A stretch of 64,000 nt of DNA from Pseudomonas mandelii (GCF_024138395.1 NZ_JAMYDU010000002.1:372001-436000), one strand, 5' to 3'. Positions 16,192 through 27,746 are shown, numbered from the stretch's first letter. Made by a program: numbers and translations. Notes: generated by a model from the letters alone, not told the origin.

Positions 16192-17439
16192 ATGGACTTC
16201 ATTCTGTATGCGGTGCCGTTTTTCTTTGTGCTGATTGCGGCCGAGTTGCTGGCCGACCGTTGGCGCGGGGTGAGCAATTACCGCATGGCAGACGCAATCA
16301 ACAGCCTCAGCACCGGCGTGCTGTCGACCACCACGGGCCTGTTGACCAAAGGCATCGGCCTGGTGACGTATGCCTTCGCCCTGAAGCACTTGGCCGTGAT
16401 TGAGCTGTCGGCCGACAACGTCTGGGTTTGGGTGTTTGCTTTCGTCTTCTACGACTTCTGCTACTACTGGCTGCACCGCATGGGCCACGAGCGCAACATC
16501 CTCTGGGCCGCGCACTCGGTGCATCATCAGAGCGAGGATTACAACCTCTCCACGGCCTTGCGCCAGACCAGCACCGGGTTTCTGTTGAGCTGGATTTTCT
16601 ACCTGCCCATGGCCGTGCTCGGCGTGCCGCTGGTGGTGTTCGTCAGCGTTGCGGCGCTGAATCTGCTGTACCAATTCTGGGTGCATACCCGGCATATTCC
16701 CAAGCTCGGCTGGTTCGAATGGTTCTTCGTCACGCCGTCCAATCATCGGGCTCACCATGCACAGAACGCTCTCTACATGGATCGCAACTACGGCGGGGTG
16801 TTCATTTTTTGGGACCGTCTATTTGGCTCGTTCCAGGAAGAGGACGACAACGAACCGGTGATTTTCGGCGTGACCACGCCGCTGGCGAGCTGGAATCCGT
16901 TGTGGGCGAACATGCAGTTCTATGTGCAGTTGTGGGAGGACGCCCGGCGCGCCGAACGCTGGTGGGACAAGCTGCGGATCTGGTTCATGCGCACCGGTTG
17001 GCGGCCAGCGGATGTGGCGGCCAAATACCCGATGAACAAACCGGACCTGAGCCAGTTTCGCAAATTCGAGGTACCGCTGGACGGGCGCCAGCAGTGGTAT
17101 GTGGCGCTGCAATTTTGCGTCTACATCGCCTTGGGCAGTTACTTGATGAACCTGGAACAGAGCCTGCCGACGTCGGCCCTGGTGTTGGGCTGGGGGGCTG
17201 TGGGATGGGGGCTGTTTGTGTTGGGCGCGGCCCTGGAAAATCGCCCGCAGGCATTGAAGCTGGAGCTGTTTCGGCTGGCATCGAACCTGCCGCTGGTATG
17301 GCTGGCGCCAATGGTCGGGTTATGGCCGGACAGTGCAATGGGCAGCGCGGTGGGCTGGGTGGGGCTGCTCAGTTACAGCCTGCTCAGCGGCATCGGTCTC
17401 TACTGTTGTAGAAACCGCTTCACTCGATGGGCGTCGTAG
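16192..17439 (+). CDS. Sterol desaturase (fatty acid hydroxylase) family membrane protein
   Basis: A 415-residue di-iron membrane enzyme family member. Histidine clusters are HRMGH (about residue 97), HSVHH (about 109), HTRHI and NHRAHH (about 183-188), matching the eight-His iron set of the sterol desaturase/alkane hydroxylase-like superfamily. Several hydrophobic segments flank them, with four more C-terminal helices. The substrate is unknown; relatives act on carotenoids, sterols or alkyl chains. It is convergent with dedA and the two ends overlap by 20 nt. Confidence 0.88.
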   Translation: MDFILYAVPFFFVLIAAELLADRWRGVSNYRMADAINSLSTGVLSTTTGLLTKGIGLVTYAFALKHLAVIELSADNVWVWVFAFVFYDFCYYWLHRMGHERNILWAAHSVHHQSEDYNLSTALRQTSTGFLLSWIFYLPMAVLGVPLVVFVSVAALNLLYQFWVHTRHIPKLGWFEWFFVTPSNHRAHHAQNALYMDRNYGGVFIFWDRLFGSFQEEDDNEPVIFGVTTPLASWNPLWANMQFYVQLWEDARRAERWWDKLRIWFMRTGWRPADVAAKYPMNKPDLSQFRKFEVPLDGRQQWYVALQFCVYIALGSYLMNLEQSLPTSALVLGWGAVGWGLFVLGAALENRPQALKLELFRLASNLPLVWLAPMVGLWPDSAMGSAVGWVGLLSYSLLSGIGLYCCRNRFTRWAS

Positions 17440-18052
17440 GTTCGCCGGACTTGGCCTGTTCGGCTTTCAACGCTTGCTCGTCGGCGTAGATCTTCTTCGC
17501 CAGACGGGCATTCTTGAAGCGCCGCCGCAGCCACAGGCCAAAGCCCAGGACCAGCAGGGCGCCCAGCACCCACAGCTCATACTTCTTGACGCTGCCCAGC
17601 ATGCCTTCGAGCACTGCGCCGAAGTGATAGGCGGCGGAAGCCAGCGCGGCGGCCCAGATGGCTGCGCCAATCCCGTTGAGCAGCAGGTAACGTCCCGGCG
17701 GATAGCCCGACAGACCGATCGCCACCGGCATCACGGTGCGCAGTCCATAGACAAAGCGAAAGCTCAGCACCCAGATGTCCGGGTGCTTGCGGATATGTTC
17801 CAGCGCCCGATCACCCATCAATTGCCAGCGCGGTTTGCGCGCCAGCAATTTGCGCCCGTGCTTGCGTCCCAGGAAGTACCACAGCTGGTCGCCGGCATAA
17901 CTGCCGAGGAATGCCACGAGCATCACCACCTTGATGTCCATGTATCCACGGAACGCAAGGAAGCCCGCGAGCACCAGGATGGTTTCGCCTTCGAAGAACG
18001 TGCCGAGAAAGAGGGCGAAGTAGCCGTAGTCATGCAGAAATTGTTGGAGCAT
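17420..18052 (-). CDS. DedA family inner-membrane protein
   Basis: A 210-residue polytopic protein. Family features are the N-terminal helix with ALFLGTFFEGETILVLAGF (residues about 13-31), the acidic/Gly pair GDQLWYFLGRKHG (about 54-66), and RFVYGLRTVMPVAIGLSGY (about 98-116). DedA proteins are thought to move undecaprenyl phosphate or other lipids and affect membrane potential and drug tolerance. The C-terminus has a basic stretch. It is convergent with the sterol-desaturase-family gene and divergent from hemB (207 nt gap). Confidence 0.9.
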   Translation of the reverse strand: MLQQFLHDYGYFALFLGTFFEGETILVLAGFLAFRGYMDIKVVMLVAFLGSYAGDQLWYFLGRKHGRKLLARKPRWQLMGDRALEHIRKHPDIWVLSFRFVYGLRTVMPVAIGLSGYPPGRYLLLNGIGAAIWAAALASAAYHFGAVLEGMLGSVKKYELWVLGALLVLGFGLWLRRRFKNARLAKKIYADEQALKAEQAKSGEPTTPIE

Positions 18053-18133
18053 TGTCTGGGTGCTGGCGAAATGAACGCGCAGCCTAACCCCTCGGACACA
18101 TTCAGGAAAGTGTCAAAATGTGTCTCGACGTGA

Positions 18134-19273
<1,140 letters not shown>

Positions 19274-19291
19274 CCCTCCCAGGAACATTCG

Positions 19292-21514
19292 ATGAATACC
19301 GAAGGACTCACTGAAGTTGCCGTAATAGACGCTCAACCTGTGGTGGAGCAAATCGCCGAAACCCCGCCGGAGCTGGAGCCTGCTCCACCCGCGTTGGTGG
19401 TCGAGCCCGCTGTTGCGGCGCCAGCGATTGCGATTCCCGGCCTGGATGACAGCAGCCTGTACATCCATCGTGAGCTCTCGCAACTGCAGTTCAACATCCG
19501 CGTGCTGGAACAGGCGCTGGATGAGTCCTACCCATTGTTGGAGCGGCTGAAGTTTCTGCTGATTTTCTCCAGCAACCTGGACGAGTTCTTCGAGATTCGT
19601 GTGGCCGGCCTGAAGAAGCAGATCACCTTCGCCCGTGAACAGGCCGGCGCCGATGGCTTGCAACCGCATCAAGCTCTGGCCCGCATCAGCGAATTGGTGC
19701 ACGGCCACGTCGATCGCCAATACGCGATCCTCAACGACATTCTGTTGCCGGAACTGGAGAAACATCAGGTCCGCTTCATCCGTCGCCGCTACTGGACCAC
19801 CAAGCTCAAGACTTGGGTTCGTCGTTATTTCCGCGACGAGATTGCGCCGATCATCACCCCGATCGGCCTTGACCCGACACACCCGTTTCCATTGCTGGTG
19901 AACAAGAGCCTGAACTTCATCGTCGAACTCGAAGGCATCGATGCCTTCGGTCGCGACTCCGGTCTGGCGATCATCCCGGCGCCGCGTCTGCTGCCGCGGA
20001 TCATCAAAGTGCCGGAAGAAGTCGGTGGCCCTGGCGACAACTACGTGTTCCTGTCGTCGATGATCCACGCTCACGCCGATGACCTGTTCCAGGGCATGAA
20101 GGTCAAGGGCTGCTACCAGTTCCGCCTCACCCGAAACGCCGACCTCTCGGTCGATACCGAAGATGTGGAAGACCTGGCCCGCGCCCTGCGCGGCGAGTTG
20201 TTCTCCCGTCGCTACGGTGACGCGGTGCGCCTGGAAGTAGCTGACACCTGCCCGAAACACTTGTCCGATTACCTGCTCAAGCAGTTCAACCTGCACGAGA
20301 CGGAGCTGTATCAGGTTAACGGCCCGGTCAACCTGACCCGCCTGTTCAGCATCACCGGCCTGGACAGTCATCCGGAGCTGCAATACACCCCGTTCACCCC
20401 GCAGATCCCGAAACTGCTGCAAAACAGCGAGAACATTTTCAGCGTGATCAGCAAGCAGGACATCCTGCTGCTGCACCCGTTCGAGTCGTTCACCCCGGTG
20501 GTCGACTTGCTGCGCCAGGCGGCCAAGGATCCGCACGTGTTGGCGGTTCGTCAGACGTTGTATCGCAGTGGCGCCAACTCCGAGATCGTCGATGCGCTGG
20601 TGGACGCTGCGCGTAACGGCAAGGAAGTGACGGCGGTGATCGAATTGCGCGCGCGGTTCGACGAAGAATCCAACCTGCAACTGGCCAGCCGGCTGCAAGC
20701 GGCCGGTGCGGTGGTGATTTACGGTGTGGTCGGCTTCAAGACCCACGCCAAGATGATGCTGATTTTGCGTCGCGAGGCTGGCGAGATTGTCCGCTACGCC
20801 CACTTGGGTACTGGCAATTACCACGCGGCCAACGCCCGTCTGTACACCGACTACAGTTTGCTGACCTCCGACGACGCCTTGTGCGAAGACGTCGGCAAAC
20901 TGTTCAGCCAGTTGATCGGCATGGGTAAAACCCTGCGCATGAAGAAACTGCTGCACGCGCCGTTCACGTTGAAGAAGGGCATGCTCGACATGATTGCCCG
21001 GGAGACGCAATTTGCTCTCGACGGCAAGCCGGCGCACATCATCGCCAAGTTCAACTCGCTGACCGATCCGAAGGTCATCCGCGCGTTGTACAAGGCCAGT
21101 CAGTCCGGGGTGCGTATCGATCTGGTGGTGCGCGGCATGTGCTGCCTGCGCCCGGGCATCGCTGGCGTCTCCCACAACATCCACGTGCGCTCGATCATCG
21201 GTCGCTTCCTCGAACACACCCGGGTCTTCTACTTCCTTAATGGCGGTGAAGAGCAGATGTTCCTGTCCAGCGCCGACTGGATGGAGCGCAACCTCGACAA
21301 GCGCGTCGAGACTTGCTTCCCGGTCGAGGGCAAGAAGCTGATTTTGCGGGTCAAGAAAGAGCTGGAGCTTTATCTGACCGATAACACCCACAGCTGGAGC
21401 CTGCAGGCGGACGGTCGCTACATCCGCAACACGCCGACCGGCAACCAGAACCCGCGCAGTGCCCAGGCAACCTTGCTTGAGCGTTTGGGCAGCCCGATTC
21501 TGGCTGTTCGTTAA
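19292..21514 (+). CDS. ppk: Polyphosphate kinase 1
   Basis: Reversibly polymerises the ATP gamma-phosphate to polyphosphate. The 740-residue enzyme has the PPK1 layout: N, H, C1 and C2 domains. The visible catalytic region includes [20 protein letters not shown] with the phospho-accepting His and [16 protein letters not shown], and the second HxK-like [17 protein letters not shown] non-conserved acidic/Ala-Pro N-terminus precedes [13 protein letters not shown]. It begins 18 nt after hemB, is probably co-transcribed with it, and converges on ppx. Polyphosphate also links to the CHAD-domain protein 35 kb away. Confidence 0.95.
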   Translation: MNTEGLTEVAVIDAQPVVEQIAETPPELEPAPPALVVEPAVAAPAIAIPGLDDSSLYIHRELSQLQFNIRVLEQALDESYPLLERLKFLLIFSSNLDEFFEIRVAGLKKQITFAREQAGADGLQPHQALARISELVHGHVDRQYAILNDILLPELEKHQVRFIRRRYWTTKLKTWVRRYFRDEIAPIITPIGLDPTHPFPLLVNKSLNFIVELEGIDAFGRDSGLAIIPAPRLLPRIIKVPEEVGGPGDNYVFLSSMIHAHADDLFQGMKVKGCYQFRLTRNADLSVDTEDVEDLARALRGELFSRRYGDAVRLEVADTCPKHLSDYLLKQFNLHETELYQVNGPVNLTRLFSITGLDSHPELQYTPFTPQIPKLLQNSENIFSVISKQDILLLHPFESFTPVVDLLRQAAKDPHVLAVRQTLYRSGANSEIVDALVDAARNGKEVTAVIELRARFDEESNLQLASRLQAAGAVVIYGVVGFKTHAKMMLILRREAGEIVRYAHLGTGNYHAANARLYTDYSLLTSDDALCEDVGKLFSQLIGMGKTLRMKKLLHAPFTLKKGMLDMIARETQFALDGKPAHIIAKFNSLTDPKVIRALYKASQSGVRIDLVVRGMCCLRPGIAGVSHNIHVRSIIGRFLEHTRVFYFLNGGEEQMFLSSADWMERNLDKRVETCFPVEGKKLILRVKKELELYLTDNTHSWSLQADGRYIRNTPTGNQNPRSAQATLLERLGSPILAVR

Positions 21515-21522
21515 CGCGCAAA

Positions 21523-21618
21523 CCTGTGGGAGCGAGCTTGCTCGCGATGGGGGCAGCATGTTCAACATCTATGTTGACTTGTCAGTCCGCTATCGCGAGC
21601 AAGCTCGCTCCCACAGGG
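21523..21618. repeat. REP doublet
   Basis: CCTGTGGGAGCGAGCTTGCT and the inverse GCAAGCTCGCTCCCACAGGG, about 45 nt apart. Located between ppk and the ppk/ppx terminator. Confidence 0.9.
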
Positions 21619-21647
21619 GGTTGCGTCGTCTGCCGAATCGCGGGCAC

Positions 21648-21675
21648 AAAAAAGGCCTTCCGAAGAAGGCCTTTT
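21648..21675. terminator. Bidirectional terminator between ppk and ppx
   Basis: AAAAAAGGCCTTC, loop CGA, GAAGGCCTTTTT: a symmetric stem with A and T tracts on both sides, serving the convergent ppk and ppx. Confidence 0.9.
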
Positions 21676-21681
21676 TCAATT

Positions 21682-23184
21682 TTAGCGGACGTTCAGCACG
21701 AAGCCGACGCGGGTCAGCCACTCTGCTTCCAGAGCAAAATCGGCCTGGGTCAACTGGTTGTCGTCCAGCCAGTGTTCCGGGAACAACACCTCCAGGCTAT
21801 GGCCATTGGCGTGCAGTACCACTTGTGGCATTTCCTGGGTACCGCGAATGTGATGGAACAGAATCGCAAAACGCAGCAGCACGCATAGGCGAATCAGCTT
21901 GATGCCGTCGTCGCCGAATTCAGCGAACTTGTCCTTGGGAATGTTGCGTCGGTGGCCACGCACTAGCAGCGCGAGCATTTGCTGGTCTTCGCGGGAGAAT
22001 CCGGCCAGGTCCGAGTGCTCGATCAGGTAGGCGCCGTGCTTGTGGTACTGATAGTGGGCGATGTCCAGGCCCACCTCATGGACCTTGGCTGCCCAGCTCA
22101 GCAGTTCGCGCCAGACGCCGTCATGCAGCTCCCAATCTTGTGCGACTTGATCGAAGGCATGCAGCGCCTTGCGTTCGACTCGTGCGGCTTGTTCGAGGTC
22201 GACGTGGTAACGCTCCATCAGCGAACTGAGGGTACGCTCGCGGACGTCTTCATGATGATGACGGCCCAGCAGGTCATAAAGCACGCCTTCGCGCAGGGCG
22301 CCTTCACAGTGGTCCATGCGTTGCAGTTCGAGGGCATCGAAGATCGCTTCGAGAATCGCCAGCCCGGCAGGGAAAATCGCTCGACGGTCAGGCTTGATGC
22401 CTTCGAAATCGATTTTCTCGACATCGCCCAGTTTGATCAGCTTGCGCTTGAGCCAGGCCAAGCCTTGGGCGTTGACCTCGCCAGTGCCATGGCCGCCGGC
22501 CTTCAGCGCCAGGCCGATAGCGCGAATGGTGCCTGAGGAGCCGATGGCTTCATCCCAGGTCAGGCGGTGCAGGGCGTGTTCGATGCTCATGATCTCCAGC
22601 CGCGCCGCGGTATACGCCTGGGCGTAGCGGGCCGGGGTGATCTTGCCATCCTTGAAATAGCGTTGAGTGAAGCTGACGCAACCCATTTGCAGGCTTTCAC
22701 GCAGCAGCGGTTCGAAGCGCTGGCCGATGATGAATTCAGTACTGCCGCCGCCGATGTCGGCCACCAGGCGTTTGCCGGGGGTATCAGCGAGGGTATGGGA
22801 GACGCCGAGGTAAATCAGGCGCGCTTCTTCACGGCCGGAGATGACTTCTACCGGATGGCCAAGGATTTCTTCGGCGCGACGGATGAATTCGGCGCGGTTA
22901 CGGGCTTCGCGCAGGGCGTTGGTGCCGACGATCCGCACGGCGCCGGGCGGCATACCGCTGATCAGTTGGGCGAAACGCTTCAGGCAGTCGAGCCCGCGCT
23001 GCATGGATTCTTCGCTGAGCTGACGCTCTTCGTCGATGCCGGCGGCCAGCTGAACTTTCTCCCCGAGACGTTCGAGAATCCGGATTTCGTCATTCTGGGC
23101 CTTGGCCACGACCATGTGAAAGCTGTTGGAGCCCAGGTCGATTGCGGCGATCAGGGACAGATTCTTGGCTTGGGATTGCGGCAT
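21682..23184 (-). CDS. ppx: Exopolyphosphatase
   Basis: Hydrolyses terminal phosphate from polyphosphate and pppGpp, opposing Ppk. 500 residues, in the Ppx/GppA family: N-terminal ASKHA fold with [13 protein letters not shown] (residues about 15-27), [11 protein letters not shown] (about 143-153), SSGTIRAIG (about 213), then an HD-like C-terminal domain with [22 protein letters not shown] and [19 protein letters not shown]. The ATG is followed by [19 protein letters not shown]. Convergent with ppk rather than in one operon, the Pseudomonas arrangement. Confidence 0.94.
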   Translation of the reverse strand: MPQSQAKNLSLIAAIDLGSNSFHMVVAKAQNDEIRILERLGEKVQLAAGIDEERQLSEESMQRGLDCLKRFAQLISGMPPGAVRIVGTNALREARNRAEFIRRAEEILGHPVEVISGREEARLIYLGVSHTLADTPGKRLVADIGGGSTEFIIGQRFEPLLRESLQMGCVSFTQRYFKDGKITPARYAQAYTAARLEIMSIEHALHRLTWDEAIGSSGTIRAIGLALKAGGHGTGEVNAQGLAWLKRKLIKLGDVEKIDFEGIKPDRRAIFPAGLAILEAIFDALELQRMDHCEGALREGVLYDLLGRHHHEDVRERTLSSLMERYHVDLEQAARVERKALHAFDQVAQDWELHDGVWRELLSWAAKVHEVGLDIAHYQYHKHGAYLIEHSDLAGFSREDQQMLALLVRGHRRNIPKDKFAEFGDDGIKLIRLCVLLRFAILFHHIRGTQEMPQVVLHANGHSLEVLFPEHWLDDNQLTQADFALEAEWLTRVGFVLNVR

Positions 23185-23245
23185 GGTCAGGGGGTCTCGG
23201 TCGATAACCCCGACATCGTGCCACGATCAAACGCTGCCGCCAACG

Positions 23246-23276
23246 CGTAGGAGCTGTCGAAGGCTGCGATCTTTTA
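23246..23276. repeat. Solo unit of the GTAGGAGCTGCCGAAGGCTG family
   Basis: GTAGGAGCTGTCGAAGGCTGC at this site is a single, non-inverted member of the family found as full doublets at 44020-44096, 47443-47525 and 58352-58435. A REP doublet follows at once. Confidence 0.7.
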
Positions 23277-23308
23277 CCACGGGGGCTTTTGCAGTGTTGC
23301 GAATGGCC

Positions 23309-23405
23309 TCTTCGCGGGCAAGCCTCGCTCCTACAAGGAATCTGTGTTGCCCACAAACCCGCGCGCGGCACAAAACCCTGTAGGAGCGAGGCTTGCCCGC
23401 GAAGA
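23309..23405. repeat. REP doublet
   Basis: TTCGCGGGCAAGCCTCGCTC and inverse GTAGGAGCGAGGCTTGCCCG, with about 45 nt between. It lies between ppx and the amino-acid ABC operon. Confidence 0.9.
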
Positions 23406-23430
23406 CGTCCGAACAGGCACTGAAGATCTA

Positions 23431-24168
23431 TCAGCCCGCCGCCTCAACCGTCCCAATGAAATTCGCCAGCTCCGCCGTCTGCGGGTTGGCAAACAATACC
23501 TTCGGATCCCCCACCTCATGCACCTTGCCGTGATGCATGAACACCAATTTATCCCCCACCTCCCGGGCAAAGCGCATTTCATGGGTGACCATGATCAGCG
23601 TCATGCCCTCCTTGGCCAGCTGCCGAACCACGCTCAGCACTTCGTTGACCAGTTCCGGGTCCAGGGCCGAGGTGATTTCGTCACACAGCAGCACTTTCGG
23701 TGACATGGCCAGCGCGCGAGCAATCGCCACCCGCTGTTGCTGGCCGCCAGACAGTCGATCCGGGAAGGCATCGAACTTTTCCCCCAGCCCGACCCGTTCC
23801 AGCATCTGTCGCGCCAGTTCGGCGGCTTTGGCTTTCGGCACTTTTTGCACCACTTGCGGCGCGAGCATGACGTTTTCGCCCACGGTCAGATGCGGGAACA
23901 GGTTGAACTGCTGGAACACCATCCCGACTTTCTGCCGCAGGCTGCGCAGGTCGGCGCGGGCGGCATCGAGGTATTCGCCGTCGACTTCGATCACACCGTC
24001 GTTGATCGACTCCAGACCATTGAGGGTGCGCAGCAAGGTGGATTTGCCCGAGCCGCTGCGGCCGATGATCGCCACCACCTGGCCTTCCTCGACACTGAGG
24101 TCGATGCCTTTGAGCACATGGTGGTCGCCGTAATATTTATGCAGGGCGGAAATTCTAAGCAGAGGCAT
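23431..24168 (-). CDS. Polar amino-acid ABC transporter ATP-binding protein
   Basis: A 245-residue ATPase of the PAAT importer class. Walker A GRSGSGKST (about residue 37), signature LSGGQQQRVAIARAL, Walker B KVLLCDEITSALDPE and switch VTHEMRFAREV are all present. The ATG at 24168 is chosen because GGAGA lies 4-8 nt upstream and the protein begins MPLLRISALHKYYG like its relatives; an in-frame ATG 27 nt before adds a poor leader. It overlaps the end of the permease gene by 14 nt, so translation is coupled. It is the last gene of a four-gene operon. The substrate is not resolved by sequence. Confidence 0.93.
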   Translation of the reverse strand: MPLLRISALHKYYGDHHVLKGIDLSVEEGQVVAIIGRSGSGKSTLLRTLNGLESINDGVIEVDGEYLDAARADLRSLRQKVGMVFQQFNLFPHLTVGENVMLAPQVVQKVPKAKAAELARQMLERVGLGEKFDAFPDRLSGGQQQRVAIARALAMSPKVLLCDEITSALDPELVNEVLSVVRQLAKEGMTLIMVTHEMRFAREVGDKLVFMHHGKVHEVGDPKVLFANPQTAELANFIGTVEAAG

Positions 24169-24805
24169 GCAGTCTCCTTTCCAGGTAGCGCGCACTGAGG
24201 GACAAGGGGTAGCAGAGCAGGAAGTAACCGAGCGCCACCAGGCCGTAGACCATGAAGGGTTCGAAGGTCGCGTTGGCGAGCATGCCGCCGGTTTTGGTCA
24301 GTTCGGTGAAGCCGATGATCGAGGTGACGGCGGTGCCTTTGACCACTTGCACCGAGAAGCCCACGGTTGGCGCCACGGCGATGCGCAGGGCTTGCGGCAG
24401 GATCACGTAACGCAATTGCTCCAGCGGATTGAGCGCCAGGCTCGAGGAGGCTTCCCACTGGCCGTTGGGGATCGAATCAACACAACCACGCCAGATCTCC
24501 GCCAGGTAAGCGCTGGTGAACAGCGTCAGGGCAATCGCTGCGGCCATCCACGGCGAAATCTCCACACCGGCCAGCGCCACACCGAAGAACACCAGAAACA
24601 GCTGCATCAATAGCGGCGTGCCCTGGAACAACTCGATGTAGGTGCGGGCGAAGTTGCTGGGCAGGGGTTTTTTTGAAATCCGCATCACCATGATCAGCAA
24701 ACCGATGAGCCCACCGCCGATAAACGCCACCAGCGACAATGCCAGAGTCCATTGCAGGCCCGTGAGCAGGTTGCGCAGGATGTCCCAGAAGGTGAAATCG
24801 CTCAT
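24155..24805 (-). CDS. Polar amino-acid ABC transporter permease (second)
   Basis: A 216-residue inner-membrane permease of the HisM/GlnP type with five hydrophobic helices. The EAA-like loop ASSSLALNPLEQLRYVILPQALR (about 130-152) contacts the ATPase. It overlaps its upstream sister permease by 4 nt (ATGA) and the downstream ATPase start by 14 nt. Two permeases with one ATPase and one binding protein fit a heteromeric PAAT importer. Confidence 0.92.
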   Translation of the reverse strand: MSDFTFWDILRNLLTGLQWTLALSLVAFIGGGLIGLLIMVMRISKKPLPSNFARTYIELFQGTPLLMQLFLVFFGVALAGVEISPWMAAAIALTLFTSAYLAEIWRGCVDSIPNGQWEASSSLALNPLEQLRYVILPQALRIAVAPTVGFSVQVVKGTAVTSIIGFTELTKTGGMLANATFEPFMVYGLVALGYFLLCYPLSLSARYLERRLHASA

Positions 24806-25470
24806 TGGCTGCTCCTAGCTATGTAGCGCCGGCCGATCCAATTCAGCAATTGGCGGATCAGCAGCGCCATGCACAGGTAGATCAGTGTGGTCAGGGCATA
24901 GGTTTCAAAGGCGCGGAAGTTGCGCGATTGAATGAAGTTGGCGGCAAAGCTCAGCTCTTCGGTGGCGATCTGCGAACAGACCGCCGAGCCGAGCATCACG
25001 ATGATGATCTGGCTGCTCAGGGCCGGCCAGACCTTGCCCAGCGCCGGCAACAGAACCACGTGGCGGAAGGCTTCGAAACGCGTCATCGCCAAGGCGGCTG
25101 CGGCTTCCAGCTGCCCGCGGGGGATCACTTGAATGCCAGCGCGGATGATCTCGGTCGAATAGGCGCCAAGGTTGATCACCATCGCCAGCACCGCCGCCTG
25201 CCATTCGGAAATCTGCAGGCCCAGCGACGGCAAACCGAAGAAGATGAAAAACAACTGCACCAGGAATGGTGTGTTGCGGATCAACTCGACGTAAACCCCG
25301 AAAATGCCGGCGAACGGGCGGATGTTCCACGCCCGCACCAGTGCCCCGACGATGCCCAGGCCGACCCCGAGCATTGCGCCAATGGCTGTCAACTCAAGGG
25401 TGAACAGCGCACCGCGCAGCAGCAGGCCGGTGTTTTCCACCACCGGCAAGAAATCGAACTGATAAGCCAT
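24802..25470 (-). CDS. Polar amino-acid ABC transporter permease (first)
   Basis: A 222-residue permease of the HisQ/GlnP family. Five hydrophobic segments and the EAA loop AAAALAMTRFEAFRHVVLLPAL (about 123-144) are visible. It starts 22 nt after the binding-protein gene stop and overlaps the second permease by 4 nt. The pair with the next permease forms the membrane channel of the importer. Confidence 0.92.
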   Translation of the reverse strand: MAYQFDFLPVVENTGLLLRGALFTLELTAIGAMLGVGLGIVGALVRAWNIRPFAGIFGVYVELIRNTPFLVQLFFIFFGLPSLGLQISEWQAAVLAMVINLGAYSTEIIRAGIQVIPRGQLEAAAALAMTRFEAFRHVVLLPALGKVWPALSSQIIIVMLGSAVCSQIATEELSFAANFIQSRNFRAFETYALTTLIYLCMALLIRQLLNWIGRRYIARSSQ

Positions 25471-25492
25471 AAATCGTCTCCCGCGCGAACGA

Positions 25493-26278
25493 TCAGAGAT
25501 CGGCCGGCAGCGGCTCTTTCAGCCAGGTTTGCGAATTTTTTTCCAGCGCACCGTCAGCCTTGGCCGTGGTGAGGATGTCGTTGACCTTGCCCAGCAGCGC
25601 TGGCTCGTTCTTGTTCACGCCGACGTAAACCGGCGAGTCCTTGAGCTTCACTTTCAGGGCCGGCACGCGTTTCGGGTTTTTCTCGCTGATCGCCACCATC
25701 ACCACGTTGCCGCTGGCAATCAGGTCGACTTGCCCTGCGAGGTAGGCGGCGATGGTCGAGTTGTTGTCTTCGAAGCGTTTGATGGTCGCGCCTTCGGGAG
25801 CGACTTTGGTCAACTCGATGTCTTCAATGGCGCCACGGGTGACGCTGATGGTTTTGCCCTTGAGATCGTCCAGGCCCTTGATGGCGGCGTCTGGCGGGCC
25901 GAACACGGCGAGGTAGAACGGTGCGTAGGCACGGGAGAAGTCGATGACTTTTTCGCGCTCAGGGTTCTTGCCGAGGCTGGAAATCACCAGGTCGACTTTG
26001 CCGGTGGTCAGGAACGGAATGCGGTTGGTGCTGTTGACTGGGGTCAGTTCGAGTTTGACCTTGAGCTGGTCGGCCAGCAGTTTGGCGGTATCGATGTCCA
26101 GGCCCCGAGGTTTCATGTCCGGGCCGACCGAACCGAACGGCGGGAAGTCCTGAGGCACCGCGACTTTGAGGGTGCCGCGTTTGACCACATCCTCCAGACC
26201 GTCGGCGTGGGCGGGTGCCTGGCTCAGCATCAGGCTGGCAAACAGAACTTTGATGAGGGCGCTGTAACGCTGGGTCAT
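25493..26278 (-). CDS. Polar amino-acid ABC transporter substrate-binding protein
   Basis: Periplasmic binding protein of 261 residues, family SBP_bac_3. The signal peptide (MTQRYSALIKVLFASLMLS, cleaved near AHA) is followed by GTLKVAVPQDFPPFGSV, GLDIDTAKLLADQL and VDLVISSLGKNPEREKVIDFS. These residues form the amino-acid binding cleft. It is the first gene of the operon SBP-permease-permease-ATPase. Relatives bind glutamate, glutamine, cystine or lysine-type ligands, and the pocket residues do not decide which. It is divergent from a FadR-type regulator. Confidence 0.92.
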   Translation of the reverse strand: MTQRYSALIKVLFASLMLSQAPAHADGLEDVVKRGTLKVAVPQDFPPFGSVGPDMKPRGLDIDTAKLLADQLKVKLELTPVNSTNRIPFLTTGKVDLVISSLGKNPEREKVIDFSRAYAPFYLAVFGPPDAAIKGLDDLKGKTISVTRGAIEDIELTKVAPEGATIKRFEDNNSTIAAYLAGQVDLIASGNVVMVAISEKNPKRVPALKVKLKDSPVYVGVNKNEPALLGKVNDILTTAKADGALEKNSQTWLKEPLPADL

Positions 26279-26534
26279 GGCAAATCTCCGGATCGGCGGG
26301 GAATGATTCTGCGGATCGACAGAGCACGGGCCATGCCAAGATTCGTTTTTGGGGGCCGCAGGCCACGGTTTTACTAGGGTTGTTCGGTCTTACTGGTCTG
26401 AACAGTTGGGTGGTATTTCGCACCCTGATGACGCACCCGTGAAAATTCCCGAACCCCCTTGGGGCACGACTTGCCGGACGTCGCGAATAGCTTTACAACT
26501 AGCCGCTCATTGGCCTGGTTCGTCTGAAAAAACC

Positions 26535-27242
26535 ATGAACTCCATCTCCCGCGCCGTACCTGAAGTGGCGCTGCAAGCCATCCGCAAACTGATCACCGAG
26601 CAAGGTTTCGGGGCGGGGGATGCGTTGCCCTCGCAACGGGACCTGGCGGTGCAATTGGGGGTCAGTCGGGCGTCGTTGCGTGAGGCGTTGTCGTCACTGA
26701 GTGCGCTGGGCGTGATTAGTATCCAGCCGGGCAAGGGCGTGTTCGTGCAGGCACCGGTCGATCTGCCCCGGGGCGATGCGACGCCGGGCTGGCCGTTCGC
26801 GGCTCAGGCATCGCCGCTGGACATCTTCCAGTTGCGCTACGCGCTGGAAGGTTTTGCCGCCGGGCTGGCGGCGGTGACTCTGAGCACCGATGAGCTCGAT
26901 GCCCTGGAAGACAATGTCGCCGCCATGCGCACCGAATTGCGTGCCGCCGACTTCAATGCAGCGGCACGACTGGATTTCGAGTTTCACCGGCGCATTCTTC
27001 TCGCCAGCGGCAATCAGGCGATGCTGAGCATCCTGACGGCTAGCGCCGACATCTTCCTGGAGAGCCAGAAGCTACCGTTCATCCGGGCCGAACGGGCCAT
27101 GGAAACCTGGCAGGAACACCGTAAAATCCTCCGCGCGCTTACGCGCCGGGCCTCTGGTGCCGCGCAGAAGGCCATGCAAGAGCATGTGCGCAACGCCGCC
27201 CTGCGCACCGGAATCGCTTTCGTCGCTCCCGCCACCTCATGA
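26535..27242 (+). CDS. GntR/FadR family transcriptional regulator
   Basis: A 235-residue DNA-binding regulator, probably controlling the divergent amino-acid ABC operon. The winged helix-turn-helix is at about residues 10-70 (PSQRDLAVQLGVSRASLREALSSLSALGVIS), then an all-helical FCD ligand domain (about 90-230) with the metal/ligand-binding His/Asp/Arg pattern (ALDFEFHRRILLASGN). The ATG at 26535 is preferred to in-frame starts up to 186 nt earlier, which would add a non-family leader. The 256-nt region between the two divergent starts would hold the operators. Confidence 0.85.
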   Translation: MNSISRAVPEVALQAIRKLITEQGFGAGDALPSQRDLAVQLGVSRASLREALSSLSALGVISIQPGKGVFVQAPVDLPRGDATPGWPFAAQASPLDIFQLRYALEGFAAGLAAVTLSTDELDALEDNVAAMRTELRAADFNAAARLDFEFHRRILLASGNQAMLSILTASADIFLESQKLPFIRAERAMETWQEHRKILRALTRRASGAAQKAMQEHVRNAALRTGIAFVAPATS

Positions 27243-27364
27243 CTTGAGCTATACCCAAACTCATGGGCCACCATAGCGAGACTCAATCATCTGCGGCTTC
27301 CTGAACACGGGAAGGGCGGCTATGATGGGCCACGTTTTTTATTGCTTACAACCCGGAGACATCC

Positions 27365-27694
27365 ATGAGCAGCGATCTTATCAAGCACGTCACCGACGCT
27401 AACTTCGAAGAAGAAGTACTGAAGGCTGCTGGCCCTGTGCTTGTTGACTACTGGGCTGAGTGGTGCGGCCCTTGCAAAATGATCGCCCCGGTTTTGGACG
27501 AGATCGCTGGCACCTACGCTGGCAAGCTGACCGTTGCCAAGCTGAACATCGACGAAAACCAGGAAACCCCGGCCAAGCACGGCGTACGTGGTATCCCGAC
27601 GCTGATGCTGTTCAAGAACGGCAACGTCGAAGCCACCAAGGTCGGCGCGCTGTCGAAGTCGCAACTGGCTGCTTTCCTCGACGCCAACATCTAA
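27365..27694 (+). CDS. trxA: Thioredoxin 1
   Basis: The main cytosolic disulfide reductant. 109 residues with the active site WCGPC (Cys34, Cys37) and the cis-Pro in RGIPTLMLF. The ATG follows CCCGGAGACATCC. A strong hairpin terminator lies just after the stop. It is followed by rho, the order seen in many gammaproteobacteria (trxA-rho). Identity is firm. Confidence 0.97.
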   Translation: MSSDLIKHVTDANFEEEVLKAAGPVLVDYWAEWCGPCKMIAPVLDEIAGTYAGKLTVAKLNIDENQETPAKHGVRGIPTLMLFKNGNVEATKVGALSKSQLAAFLDANI

Positions 27695-27713
27695 GCGTTG
27701 TTATAAAGCGTCA

Positions 27714-27746
27714 TGAAAAGGCCCCGCATAATGCGGGGCCTTTTCG
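27714..27746 (+). terminator. trxA terminator
   Basis: AAAAGGCCCCGCAT and ATGCGGGGCCTTTT pair perfectly with almost no loop, and a T-rich tract follows. Since rho lies downstream, trxA and rho are probably separate transcripts. Confidence 0.9.

Noticed and set aside
26450..26480. Sigma-54 promoter before the FadR-type gene
   Set aside because: GGGGCACGACTTGCC has the wrong spacing between the -24 and -12 elements (3 nt instead of 5).
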